From the NCBI RefSeq assembly GCF_014288115.1, contig NZ_JACOOK010000002.1, forward strand, positions 434,001 through 498,000: a stretch of DNA of 64,000 nucleotides, in the 5' to 3' direction. Below, in pieces: positions 25,146-33,569 of the stretch. The position numbers and the translations under genes are program-made. Below the pieces are notes generated by a model. That model did not search any database. It saw nothing but the letters and a program-made list of their open reading frames with translations, and was not told the DNA's origin. Position 1 is the first letter of the stretch, and every line of letters starts with the position of its first letter. Source of the DNA: Alistipes_A hominis (GTDB taxonomy: Bacteria; Bacteroidota; Bacteroidia; Bacteroidales; Rikenellaceae).

Positions 25146-26633
25146 TTCGGACGGAGTATTGGAATCCGGGACTTCCGTGTCCGGATTTTTTTTGCTGTGC
25201 GAAATGATCATCAGCTTGTCGTTCAGATAAAGCTTGCTGCGTCCGTTCGGAATAAAGAAGGTGTCGTCGCGCTTGACGGTCACGACCAGTTCGTCGTCCG
25301 GCAGCGGCAGGTCCATCAGCCGGTCGCCTTTGACCAGCATGTCGGCGGTCACGTCGATTTCGGACAGGGTGGATTTGATCTCCGCCGGCAGTTCTTCGAA
25401 GTTGAATTTCCGGCTTTTGGAAGCCGTGTCGTCCGTCAGTTTCAGTTTTTTAGCCATGAAGTTCACCGTCGTGCCCTGTACGACCAGCGAGACGATCGTG
25501 ATGAAGAATACGATGTTGAAGATCAGCGATGCGTTTTCGATACCCGCCGTGAGCGGATAAGTGGCGAAAATGATCGGTACGGCGCCGCGCAGACCGACCC
25601 ACGACACGTAGGATTTGGCGCGGGTACTCATTTTGCGGAACGGAAGTAGGCATAGGAATACGGTCGCCGGGCGGGCCAGGAAGATCATTACGACCGAGAT
25701 CAGCAGCCCGATCGCCATTACCGGGATCAGTTCTTTCGGATTGACGAGCAGTCCGAGCGTGAGGAACATGACCAACTGCGAAAGCCAGGCGATGACGTCG
25801 AAAAAGGTCGCTGTGCTGCGATGATGCGGCATTTTGTTGTTGCCGACGACCAGCCCGGCGATGTAAACGGCCAAATAGCCGTTGCCCTGAATCAGATTCG
25901 TGAACGAAAAGATAAAGAAGACGCAGGCCAGCAGCAACACGGGGTAAAAGGAGCGGTTGTCGATGTTCAGCCGGTTGATCAGCAGCAACGAGACGCGTCC
26001 GAGCACGTATCCGGCGACGGCCCCGATCGAGATCTGCAACAGCAGGATCGAAACCGACTCGCCGAAACTCATTTCGCCGACCTGGATGATCTGGATGAAC
26101 AGGATCGTCAGGATGTTGGCCATCGGGTCGTTGCTGCCGCTTTCGAATTCCAGCAGCGGACGCATGTTCTCTTTGAGTTTCAGTCCTTTCGATCGCAATA
26201 TCGAGAATACCGAGGCCGAATCGGTCGACGACATTACGGCGGCCAGCAGCAGCGATTCGTAAAGCGTCAGCGAAAAACTCGGGAAAAGGTAATCCGTAAT
26301 CAGGTAGATGGCTCCTCCGGTGATGGCGGTGGTCAGCATGACGCCCAACGTAGCGAGGATGATTCCCTGTCCGAGAACCGGGCGGATCTCTTTGAACTTG
26401 GTGTCCATGCCCCCGGAAAACAGAATGACGCTCAGTGCGATCATTCCGATGAACTGGGCGATCGTCGGGCTGTTGAACTGGATGCCTACGCCGTCGCTGC
26501 CGAATGCCATCCCCACGCCGAGAAAAAGTAGCAACATCGGCACGCCGAACTTGTAACCGGCTTTTCCCGCGACAATACTCACAAACAATAAAACCGCTCC
26601 CACCAACAGGATATTCCCGGCATCCAGCACCAT
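25134..26633 (-). CDS. Potassium/proton antiporter, CPA1 NhaP2-like
   Basis: A 499-residue integral membrane antiporter with about 12-13 hydrophobic helices over residues 5-395. The ion-site regions include SSTDSASVFSILRS (about 136-149) and LLEFESGSNDPMANIL (about 160-175), the ND pair typical of NhaP2/CvrA. The C-terminal cytosolic part (about 410-485) has an RCK_C-like beta fold with DLPLPDDELVVTVKRD and LNDKLMIISH, as in NhaP2. Family members exchange K+ (or Na+) for protons and help control cytoplasmic K+ and osmotic balance. The ion is assigned by family only. It has its own promoter. Confidence 0.87.
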   Translation of the reverse strand: MVLDAGNILLVGAVLLFVSIVAGKAGYKFGVPMLLLFLGVGMAFGSDGVGIQFNSPTIAQFIGMIALSVILFSGGMDTKFKEIRPVLGQGIILATLGVMLTTAITGGAIYLITDYLFPSFSLTLYESLLLAAVMSSTDSASVFSILRSKGLKLKENMRPLLEFESGSNDPMANILTILFIQIIQVGEMSFGESVSILLLQISIGAVAGYVLGRVSLLLINRLNIDNRSFYPVLLLACVFFIFSFTNLIQGNGYLAVYIAGLVVGNNKMPHHRSTATFFDVIAWLSQLVMFLTLGLLVNPKELIPVMAIGLLISVVMIFLARPATVFLCLLPFRKMSTRAKSYVSWVGLRGAVPIIFATYPLTAGIENASLIFNIVFFITIVSLVVQGTTVNFMAKKLKLTDDTASKSRKFNFEELPAEIKSTLSEIDVTADMLVKGDRLMDLPLPDDELVVTVKRDDTFFIPNGRSKLYLNDKLMIISHSKKNPDTEVPDSNTPSEPAS

Positions 26634-26939
26634 CTTTCTCGAAAGTTAGAATAATTATAGAAAACGTCTCATCTGCTCAAAGATACGAATTTTTGTCGTG
26701 CATCGCAAGATTTATGCCTTAAGAAAGTCTTTTCGGAACAAAATAAAGATTTATCGGGGAGCGGTTTCGGGAATGAAAAAACATCGCGTTCGGGCGCAAA
26801 AGCAGGAAGTTCGGGAGGAGATTTGCCGCCGGTCGGCGCGGTTTCGGCAGACGGGGCGAAAGTAGTGTGGAACGGATTTTGAAATAGATTCGGTTGTAGT
26901 ATTTATAGAATTCGAAAACCTTATTAAATAGCAAAGAGT
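26634..26939. other. 306-bp divergent intergenic region
   Basis: It lies between the antiporter (-) and the DUF4136 gene (+). It holds the antiporter promoter at 26678-26708. I found no good -7 box for the plus-strand gene; the closest is TATTTATA near 26900. A TACTTTCG (minus) at 26857-26864 is a one-mismatch -7 box whose use is doubtful. No open frame here looks coding. Confidence 0.5.
26678..26708 (-). promoter_or_regulatory. Promoter of the antiporter gene
   Basis: On the minus strand TTG (26708-26706), a 20-base spacer and TATCTTTG (26685-26678). The predicted leader is about 35-45 bases. Confidence 0.6.
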
Positions 26940-27587
26940 ATGAAAAAATTAATTTACGTTTTGATTGCCGTTTTTGCACTGACCTCTTGTCGGGAGGATC
27001 CGGATCTGGGAGATCTGAGCAGTGATTTTCTGGTGTTTACCAATTACGACGGCAAGGCGGATTTCAACCGTTTCACCCGTTATTATATGCCCGACAGTGT
27101 GATGGTGATCGGCGATACGAAAGATCCGGAATACTGGACGGGCAGCAAGGCCGCCGATATCCTGAAAGCCTATGAGGATAACATGCAGGCCTGCGGTTAT
27201 GTCCGTACGGACGATAAATCGGAAGCCGACGTCGGTTTGCAGATCAGCTACGTGCAGAGCGTCGCCTATTTCGTGGATTACCGCAATCCTTATTGGTGGA
27301 ACGAATATCCCGGTTATTGGCTTCCCGGCTACTGGGGCGATTGGGGATACTGGTATTACCCTTATCCGGTCGTGTACAGTTACAGCGTCGGTTCGCTGCT
27401 GACCGAGATGGTCGACCTGAGTACGTCGCCCAGCGCCGACCGAAAACTGACCGTCGTCTGGAACAGCTTCCTGAGCGGATTGCTGAGCGGATCGGACGCG
27501 TTCAACATGGAACTGACCGTAAGGGCTATCAATCAGTCGTTCGTGCAGTCCCCCTATCTGGTCAGAAGCGCCGCAGTCGGGGAATAA
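26940..27587 (+). CDS. DUF4136-like lipoprotein with Trp/Tyr-rich segment
   Basis: A 215-residue predicted lipoprotein (lipobox LTSC, Cys 17). Residues 28-115 and 150-215 resemble DUF4136, a family of Bacteroidota and Proteobacteria lipoproteins. Typical features are D..S.F..F.TY near the N-terminus, an ADV.LQISY strand and a late FL.GLLSGSDAFNMELTV-type region. Between them residues 110-148 are extraordinarily aromatic, with about half Trp or Tyr (for example PYWWNEYPGYW). Such a belt might contact the membrane or carbohydrate; that is inference. It is followed 43 bp later by an outer-membrane barrel gene, and the two probably share a transcript that ends at 28318. Confidence 0.78.
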   Translation: MKKLIYVLIAVFALTSCREDPDLGDLSSDFLVFTNYDGKADFNRFTRYYMPDSVMVIGDTKDPEYWTGSKAADILKAYEDNMQACGYVRTDDKSEADVGLQISYVQSVAYFVDYRNPYWWNEYPGYWLPGYWGDWGYWYYPYPVVYSYSVGSLLTEMVDLSTSPSADRKLTVVWNSFLSGLLSGSDAFNMELTVRAINQSFVQSPYLVRSAAVGE

Positions 27588-27630
27588 GTTCCGTTTCAAC
27601 CCATGTAGAATTTAAAAACAGCAGAATATC

Positions 27631-28263
27631 ATGAAAAACATAAAAAGCAAATTAACGGGATGGGCAGCGGTTGCCGTTGCGGCGTTGTTGCTGCCGTCCG
27701 TCGGTCGTGCTCAGGGCAACGACAACATCTATCTGAATATCGACTGGCAGTACAACGTGCCGCTCGGAGCCAGCTTCGCCGATAAATCGAGCGGCTGGGG
27801 AATGAACTTCGAGGGCGGTTATTATTTCCCGAATAATTTCGGCGTGGGTGCGTTCATCGCTTACCATACCAACAACGAGTACATTCCGAGGCAGACTTTT
27901 CCGGTCGGCGAGACTTCGACGGTGACTACCGATCAGCAGCATTCGGTCTTCCAGTTGCCGTTCGGCGCCACCGGACGTTATCGTTTCTTGCAGACGAACG
28001 TGCTGGAACCTTACGTAGCCCTGAAACTCGGCGCCAATTACGCGCGCATTTCTTCCAACTTCTACATATTGGAAGCCTATGAAAAGACGTGGGGATTCTA
28101 TATGTCGCCGGAAATCGGTCTGAACGTTCGCCCGTTCGGGGCATCCGGCTTCGGGTTTCACTTCGCTCTTTATTATAGCTATGCGACCAACAGCGGGACG
28201 GTGTTGAAATACAAGACCGACCAGTTGAATAATTTCGGTTTCCGGATCGGCGTGGGATTCTGA
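27631..28263 (+). CDS. Small outer-membrane beta-barrel protein
   Basis: A 210-residue exported protein with a long signal peptide (1 to about 28, ending VGRAQG) and an alternating polar/aromatic pattern typical of an eight-stranded barrel. Examples of strands are WGMNFEGGYYF, NFGVGAFIAYHT, PFGATGRYRFL, VALKLGANYAR and GFGFHFALYYSYA. It ends in aromatic Phe (FRIGVGF), the usual BAM recognition end. It resembles OmpW/opacity-type small porins, but no specific function follows from this. The preceding lipoprotein gene suggests a joint envelope role. Confidence 0.8.
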   Translation: MKNIKSKLTGWAAVAVAALLLPSVGRAQGNDNIYLNIDWQYNVPLGASFADKSSGWGMNFEGGYYFPNNFGVGAFIAYHTNNEYIPRQTFPVGETSTVTTDQQHSVFQLPFGATGRYRFLQTNVLEPYVALKLGANYARISSNFYILEAYEKTWGFYMSPEIGLNVRPFGASGFGFHFALYYSYATNSGTVLKYKTDQLNNFGFRIGVGF

Positions 28264-28284
28264 CGACCGTCAAAAATATGAATC

Positions 28285-28318
28285 CGGCGGAGTCTTGAAC
28301 AGACTCCGCCGTTTTTTT
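28285..28318 (+). terminator. Terminator after the barrel gene
   Basis: CGGCGGAGTCT / AGACTCCGCCG with a five-base loop, followed by TTTTTTT. Confidence 0.92.
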
Positions 28319-28355
28319 GTCCGGAACTGCAGCCGGGAAACGGGGCCGCCTCGGA

Positions 28356-29669
28356 TCAGCCCCCGATGTAGTGGTAGACGATCGACGTGCCGTCGAATTC
28401 GTGTTTGTCGTAAATGTTGCGGCCGTCGAACAGCGCCGGACAGCGCATCGTCCGTTCGATGACCGGCCAGGACGGTATCCGGAATTCTTTCCATTCGGTG
28501 ACCAGCAGCAGGGCGTCCGCATCGACGACCGCTTCGTACATGTCCTTCGCATAGGCGACTTTGTCTCCGACGACGCGGCGGCATTCGTCCATCGCTACCG
28601 GGTCGTATACGGTGATCCGGCCGCCGGCCCGGAGGATCAGGTCGATCAGCACCAGCGACGGAGCTTCGCGGATGTCGTCCGTCTGCGGTTTGAAGGCGAC
28701 GCCCCACATCGCGATCCGCTTGCCGGTCAGATCGCCGCCGAAATAACGCATCAACTTGTCGAACAGCACGCGTTTCTGCTGCTGGTTGACGCTTTCGACC
28801 GCGTGGAGCACCTGCATCCGGTATCCGCGCTGTTCTGCCGTATGAATCAGCGCCTTGACGTCTTTCGGGAAGCAGGACCCCCCATAACCGCAGCCCGGAT
28901 AGAGGAATTTGCTGCCGATTCGCGGATCGCTGCCGATCCCTTTGCGAACCATGTGGATGTCGGCTCCGACCAGTTCGCACAGGTTGGCGATGTCGTTGAT
29001 GAAGCTGATCCGCGTAGCCAACATGCAGTTGGCCGCGTATTTGGTCATTTCTGCGGACGGGATGTCCATGAAGATCACACGGAAGTTGTTCAGCAGGAAA
29101 GGCCGGTAGAGCCGGGTCATCAGTTTGCGGGCCCGTTCGCTGTCGATTCCTACGATCACGCGGTCGGGACTCATGAAATCTTTGATGGCATTTCCCTCTT
29201 TCAGAAATTCCGGATTGGAAGCCACGTCGAACGGGACTTCGATCCCGCGTGCCGCCAGTTCCCGTTCGACCGTTTCCCTGACCTTCGCGGCGGTGCCTAC
29301 CGGTACCGTGCTTTTGGTGACCAGCAGCGTATACTTCGAAACGCTCGCCCCGAACGTTTTCGCGACGTCGAGCACATGGCTCAGATCCGCCCCCCCGTCT
29401 TCGTCCGGCGGCGTGCCGACCGCGATGAAGACGACGTCGACGCTGTTGACGACCGCGCCCAAATCGGTTCCGAACGACAGGCGTCCCGCCCGCATGTTTT
29501 TTTGGATCAGCGTGTCCAGTTCCGGTTCGTAGATCGGAACCTTTCCGTTTTGCAGGCGTTCGATCTTCTCCGGATTCGTATCTATGCAGGTGACTTTGAT
29601 CCCCATTTCCGCGAAGCAGGTGCCCGATACCAATCCGACGTACCCGCTGCCGACAATCGCAATTCTCAT
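28356..29669 (-). CDS. ugd: UDP-glucose 6-dehydrogenase family
   Basis: An NAD-dependent four-electron oxidase of UDP-glucose to UDP-glucuronate, supplying capsule or LPS precursors. The 437-residue protein has GSGYVG (7-12), FIAVGTPPDEDGGADLS (81-97), the catalytic lysine K210 in SAEMTKYAAN, and the catalytic cysteine C266 in GYGGSCFPKD. The C-terminal domain has WGVAFKPQTDDIREAPS. The closely related GDP-mannose dehydrogenases share these motifs; the GTPP-EDG..D pattern and length favour UDP-glucose. It is divergent from the WecA-like gene, and both probably serve surface polysaccharide synthesis. I see no clear promoter box upstream. Confidence 0.9.
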   Translation of the reverse strand: MRIAIVGSGYVGLVSGTCFAEMGIKVTCIDTNPEKIERLQNGKVPIYEPELDTLIQKNMRAGRLSFGTDLGAVVNSVDVVFIAVGTPPDEDGGADLSHVLDVAKTFGASVSKYTLLVTKSTVPVGTAAKVRETVERELAARGIEVPFDVASNPEFLKEGNAIKDFMSPDRVIVGIDSERARKLMTRLYRPFLLNNFRVIFMDIPSAEMTKYAANCMLATRISFINDIANLCELVGADIHMVRKGIGSDPRIGSKFLYPGCGYGGSCFPKDVKALIHTAEQRGYRMQVLHAVESVNQQQKRVLFDKLMRYFGGDLTGKRIAMWGVAFKPQTDDIREAPSLVLIDLILRAGGRITVYDPVAMDECRRVVGDKVAYAKDMYEAVVDADALLLVTEWKEFRIPSWPVIERTMRCPALFDGRNIYDKHEFDGTSIVYHYIGG

Positions 29670-29842
29670 TGATTTACAGTTTTTGAAAAGCAGGGTTCCC
29701 CGTATTCCTGCTCCGGCTCAATACAAGCGGTGAAAATAACGTTTTATTTTATAAAAACAGGGTTTTATCGTTGAAAAATGACGTTTTCGGCCGAAACGAA
29801 TAAAAATGGAATGCAGACCGGCAGAATGTCAAACATAATTCG

Positions 29843-29850
29843 TATTTTTG
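29843..29850 (+). promoter_or_regulatory. -7 box of the WecA-like gene
   Basis: TATTTTTG matches TAnnTTTG, 28 bp before the ATG. It decides the start: an in-frame TTG at 29848 lies inside this box and cannot be the initiator. Confidence 0.55.
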
Positions 29851-29877
29851 CAAGGCTTTGTTTCTACTGAATACGCA

Positions 29878-30981
29878 ATGTTGAAATTGTTTGTCATAGC
29901 TACGTTTCTGATTTCGGCTCTGGTCGGACGTTTGACGATTCCGAAAATCATCCTGATCGCTAAAAAAAAGAAGCTTTTCGATGAGTTTTCCGAACGTAAG
30001 CTCCATCATACGAATATTCCCCGTTTGGGCGGCGTCGCTTTCTTCCCGGCTTTCCTGTTCTCGGTTTCGCTGATGATGGGACTGCGGTACTATCTGGGTT
30101 ACGATATCACGGCGACCGCGCTGGAAACGGATGTTTTCCGCGAGATCATGTTCCTGATAGCGGGGTCCACGTTCATTTTTTTCACCGGACTGTCGGACGA
30201 TCTGTCGGGCGTGTCGTACAAAAGCAAGTTCGTGATGCAGATCGCGGTGGCTATTCTGCTGATTTTCGGCGGGATAGGAATCGAGAACTTGGGCGGTCTT
30301 TTCGGACTGTATCAGATCCCGGTATGGGCGGGCTGTATCCTGACGGTGTTGGTGGTGGTTTTGCTGGTCAATGCGTATAACCTGATCGACGGGATCGACG
30401 GCCTTTGTTCGGGGCTTGCCCTGCTCGCCCTGGGGACGCTGGGCGGATGGTTCTGCTGGAACGAACTGTATGTTTACGGCATGATGACGATGGGGATCGC
30501 CGGCGTGGTGAGCGTCTTTTTCTTTTACAACGTGTCGGGAAAGCGGATGAAAATATTCATGGGGGATACCGGGTCGCTGACGCTGGGCTACCTGATCGCT
30601 TTTTTCGGGTTGGAATTCTACAACATGAATATCAATACCGATATGTTTCACATACGGTCGGCTCCGGCCGTATTCCTGGGGATGGTGTTTATCCCGGCCT
30701 TCGATACGCTTCGCGTTTTTTGCGTGCGGATCAAGGCGGGGCTCTCCCCGTTTTACCCCGACAAGAGACATATTCATCATAAAATGCTGCGGATCGGGCT
30801 GACTCATTTCCGCAGCGCGATGGTGATTATCGCTTTGCAGGCCGGTTTTATTTTGTTGAACATCTTGTTGAAAGATTTGAATATCAATTTGCTCTTTGCG
30901 ATCGATATCGTGCTGGGCATTTTGTTGATTCGCTTGCTGGACATACTGGGCAATCGCAAAACAAATCCGACCGGGAAGTGA
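29878..30981 (+). CDS. Undecaprenyl-phosphate sugar-1-phosphate transferase, WecA/MraY family
   Basis: An integral membrane enzyme of 367 residues with about eleven helices. It transfers a HexNAc-1-phosphate from UDP-sugar to undecaprenyl phosphate, starting a surface glycan. Family motifs, in order, are HHTNIPRLGG (43-52), the Asp pair GLSDDLSG (104-111), NLIDGIDGL (168-176), MGDTGSL (228-234) and the His-rich cytosolic loop DKRHIHHKM (295-303). The loop and spacing suit the WecA/WbpL/TagO group rather than MraY. It lies between ugd and the SLBB export gene, consistent with exopolysaccharide or O-antigen synthesis. The sugar is not determined. Confidence 0.9.
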   Translation: MLKLFVIATFLISALVGRLTIPKIILIAKKKKLFDEFSERKLHHTNIPRLGGVAFFPAFLFSVSLMMGLRYYLGYDITATALETDVFREIMFLIAGSTFIFFTGLSDDLSGVSYKSKFVMQIAVAILLIFGGIGIENLGGLFGLYQIPVWAGCILTVLVVVLLVNAYNLIDGIDGLCSGLALLALGTLGGWFCWNELYVYGMMTMGIAGVVSVFFFYNVSGKRMKIFMGDTGSLTLGYLIAFFGLEFYNMNINTDMFHIRSAPAVFLGMVFIPAFDTLRVFCVRIKAGLSPFYPDKRHIHHKMLRIGLTHFRSAMVIIALQAGFILLNILLKDLNINLLFAIDIVLGILLIRLLDILGNRKTNPTGK

Positions 30982-31054
30982 GCGGATAATAGAATCAGGG
31001 CAGTTGCGTTTTACTAATCCGAACCGTTTTTTTGATAAAATTATAATATTTCAT

Positions 31055-33409
31055 ATGAATTCGACACGTAAATCAGGTTATGCTTTACTCATAGGGGCCT
31101 TGTTGATGCTAACGGGCGCGTCGGGCCAGGTGGTCGTTACGCCGGGAATGGTGCAGCAGGCGAAAGCGATGGGAGCTTCGGACGCCCAGATCAATGCGGC
31201 GATGCATGCGACTTCTCCCTCTTCTTCTCAATCTTCCCGAGCGGATACGTCCGCGGACACGGGCGGGAACGAAGTGCGACGGGAAGCTTCCGCCGATCAG
31301 CGGCAGGCATCGGAGGATAAGACTGCCGTTCAGCGCCGTTCGGTCGATTCCCTCACCCGGAATACCGTTTTCGGACAGGAGATATTTTCGACGAAGAACC
31401 TGACTTTCGCGCCGAGTTACAACATGGCTACTCCGCCCAGTTACGTGCTGGGGCCCGGCGACGAGGTGATCATCGAAGTCTGGGGCGAGGCGGAATCGCG
31501 CGTACAGGAGAAAATTTCCCCGGAAGGCAGTATCAGCATCCAGGGGGTCGGCCCGATCAATTTGGCCGGATTGACGGTTGCCGAAGCCCAAAAAAGGGTC
31601 GAATCCCGGATTCACGAGATCATGAACGGACAGGTGAAGGTGTCGCTGGGGCAGATTCGCAGCATCAAGGTCAATATTTCCGGGGAGGTCGTTACTCCGG
31701 GGACTTATACGCTGCCTTCGCTGGCGACGCTGTTCAATGCGATCTATTCGGCCGGCGGGGTCAACGGGATCGGGTCGCTCCGGCATATTCAGGTTTTCCG
31801 GAACAGCAAGCAAATCGCCGATCTGGATGTGTACGACTACCTGATCAACGGGAAATACGAGACGAATATCCGGCTGGAAGACAACGATATGATCATCGTG
31901 CCGCCTTATGACAACCACGTGACGATCGGGGGAAAGATCAAGCGGGAGCGTATTTACGACATGAAAGACGGCGAGACGCTGGCCCGGCTGATCGATTTCG
32001 GGGGTGGTTTTACCGGGGATGCTTACAGCGACAACGTGACGGTGCACCGCAAGAGCGGCCGGATGCTGACCATTCTGACGGTGGATAAAGCCGATTTCGG
32101 GACGTTCGAGCTGTTGGACGGCGATAGCGTGAGCATCGGGAAGGTGCTGCCGATGTATGCGAACATGGTTGCGATCGAAGGAGCCGTATGGCGTCCGGGC
32201 GAGTACGAATTTTCCGAAAAAATCGCGACATTGTCGCAGTTGATCGCAAAAGCCGAAGGGTTGAAGGGCAGCGAGTTCGCCTCGCGGGGACAGATCACCC
32301 GGGTGGATATGGCGAACAATTATACGGTGATCCCGTTCGACGTTCGGGAGATCGTCGGCGGACAGACGGACATCGCGCTGCAAAACCTGGATCGGGTTTA
32401 CATTCCGAATATCTACGATTTGCGGGAAGAATATACGGTTACGGTGAAGGGAGAGGTCAACAACCCGCATACGTTTACTTTCCGCAAGGGGATGACCGTG
32501 GAAGACGTCGTCCTGATCTGCGGCGGTTTGCGGGAATCGGCCTCGCTGGCCAAGATCGAGGTGGCCCGCCGGATCAAGGATCCCCAATCGACTTCCTATT
32601 CGCCTAAAATCGCGGAAAATTATTCTTTCGAGATATCGGAAGATTTGAAGATCGCGCCGGAAGACAGCCGGTTTCTGATCGAGCCGTTCGACGAGATCTA
32701 TATCCGCCGGTCTCCGGGGTATTCCGAGCAGCAAAGCGTGGCGATTACCGGCGAAATACTTTTCGGCGGCGAGTATGTGCTCGCTTCGGCCGGGGAACGG
32801 CTGTCCGATATCATCAAGAAAGCGGGTGGTTTTACGCCGGAAGCTTATGTCGTCGGGGCGAGCGTGCAGCGGCGGCTGACTGCCGACGACCGCGCCAAAG
32901 TCGCAGCCGTGATGGCGATTGCCAATACGAACAAGGGGAAGGATTCCGTATCGACGCAGTCCGTCGAGATTCCCGATTATTATCCGGTGGGGATCGACGT
33001 AATGGCGGCCGTTAAGAATCCGGGTTCTAACGACGATATCATCCTGCAGGACGGCGACCGCATCTTTATTCCGAAATTCAATAGTACGGTGCGCGTGTCG
33101 GGAGCCGTGTTGTACCAGAATACCGTCGTGTACGACCGGTCGAAAGTGAAGGATTATATTTATCAGGCCGGCGGTTACAAGCAGGAGGCGCGCAGGCGTC
33201 CTTTCGTCGTCTACATGAACGGCAAAGTGGCGGCTACCCGCGGCGGATTCCTCTGCAAGCGTTATCCGAAAGTGGAGCCCGGCTGTCAAGTGATCGTTCC
33301 GATGAAACAGGAGCGCAAGGGGAACGGGCTGGCTAACGTGATGGGAATGATGTCCTCGACGGCGTCTCTGGCGGCGATGGTCGCTTCGATCATCAACCTG
33401 AGCAAGTAA
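31055..33409 (+). CDS. Large polysaccharide export protein with multiple SLBB domains
   Basis: A 784-residue exported protein of the Wza/OPX family. It has a signal peptide (about 1-24, ending ASGQ), a low-complexity Ser/Ala/Gln linker (about 45-110) and a Poly_export domain beginning SYVLGPGDEVIIEVWGE (from residue 129). About six SLBB modules follow near residues 206, 289, 370, 461, 562 and 679, each with a VxxxGxVxxPGxY-type strand. A C-terminal hydrophobic helix (about 762-780) could cross the outer membrane as in Wza. The Cys of a lipobox is absent, unlike E. coli Wza. ATG 31055 was chosen because it gives the signal peptide. No Wzc-like kinase follows; a terminator closes the gene. Confidence 0.9.
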   Translation: MNSTRKSGYALLIGALLMLTGASGQVVVTPGMVQQAKAMGASDAQINAAMHATSPSSSQSSRADTSADTGGNEVRREASADQRQASEDKTAVQRRSVDSLTRNTVFGQEIFSTKNLTFAPSYNMATPPSYVLGPGDEVIIEVWGEAESRVQEKISPEGSISIQGVGPINLAGLTVAEAQKRVESRIHEIMNGQVKVSLGQIRSIKVNISGEVVTPGTYTLPSLATLFNAIYSAGGVNGIGSLRHIQVFRNSKQIADLDVYDYLINGKYETNIRLEDNDMIIVPPYDNHVTIGGKIKRERIYDMKDGETLARLIDFGGGFTGDAYSDNVTVHRKSGRMLTILTVDKADFGTFELLDGDSVSIGKVLPMYANMVAIEGAVWRPGEYEFSEKIATLSQLIAKAEGLKGSEFASRGQITRVDMANNYTVIPFDVREIVGGQTDIALQNLDRVYIPNIYDLREEYTVTVKGEVNNPHTFTFRKGMTVEDVVLICGGLRESASLAKIEVARRIKDPQSTSYSPKIAENYSFEISEDLKIAPEDSRFLIEPFDEIYIRRSPGYSEQQSVAITGEILFGGEYVLASAGERLSDIIKKAGGFTPEAYVVGASVQRRLTADDRAKVAAVMAIANTNKGKDSVSTQSVEIPDYYPVGIDVMAAVKNPGSNDDIILQDGDRIFIPKFNSTVRVSGAVLYQNTVVYDRSKVKDYIYQAGGYKQEARRRPFVVYMNGKVAATRGGFLCKRYPKVEPGCQVIVPMKQERKGNGLANVMGMMSSTASLAAMVASIINLSK

Positions 33410-33433
33410 AAGTTGCGATATAAATTCAGAAAA

Positions 33434-33468
33434 GGAACCGGAATTAGAAAATTCCGGTTCCCTTTTTT
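33434..33468 (+). terminator. Terminator after the SLBB gene
   Basis: GGAACCGGAATT / AATTCCGGTTCC with a four-base loop, followed by CTTTTTT. Confidence 0.92.
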
Positions 33469-33510
33469 GATTGGTGTTGTTTCGGTTCCGGGATTGGCCG
33501 GACGGCAAAT

Positions 33511-33540
33511 CCCCGGAATCTGAAGGATAAGATTCCGGGG
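33511..33540 (-). terminator. Hairpin downstream of the MBL-fold gene
   Basis: CCCCGGAATCT / AGATTCCGGGG with an eight-base loop, 30 bp after the minus-strand gene. The following minus-strand sequence (ATTTGCCG) is not a clear U-tract, so it may be only an mRNA-end stabiliser. Confidence 0.45.
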
Positions 33541-33569
33541 ACTTTAAAAAATGCCGTTTTTGGGTTCGG

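Noticed and set aside
29848..29850. TTG start ten codons upstream of the WecA-like ATG
   Set aside because: It lies inside the TATTTTTG -7 box; the same reasoning removes TTG starts at 38243 (purA) and 40419 (ABC-F).
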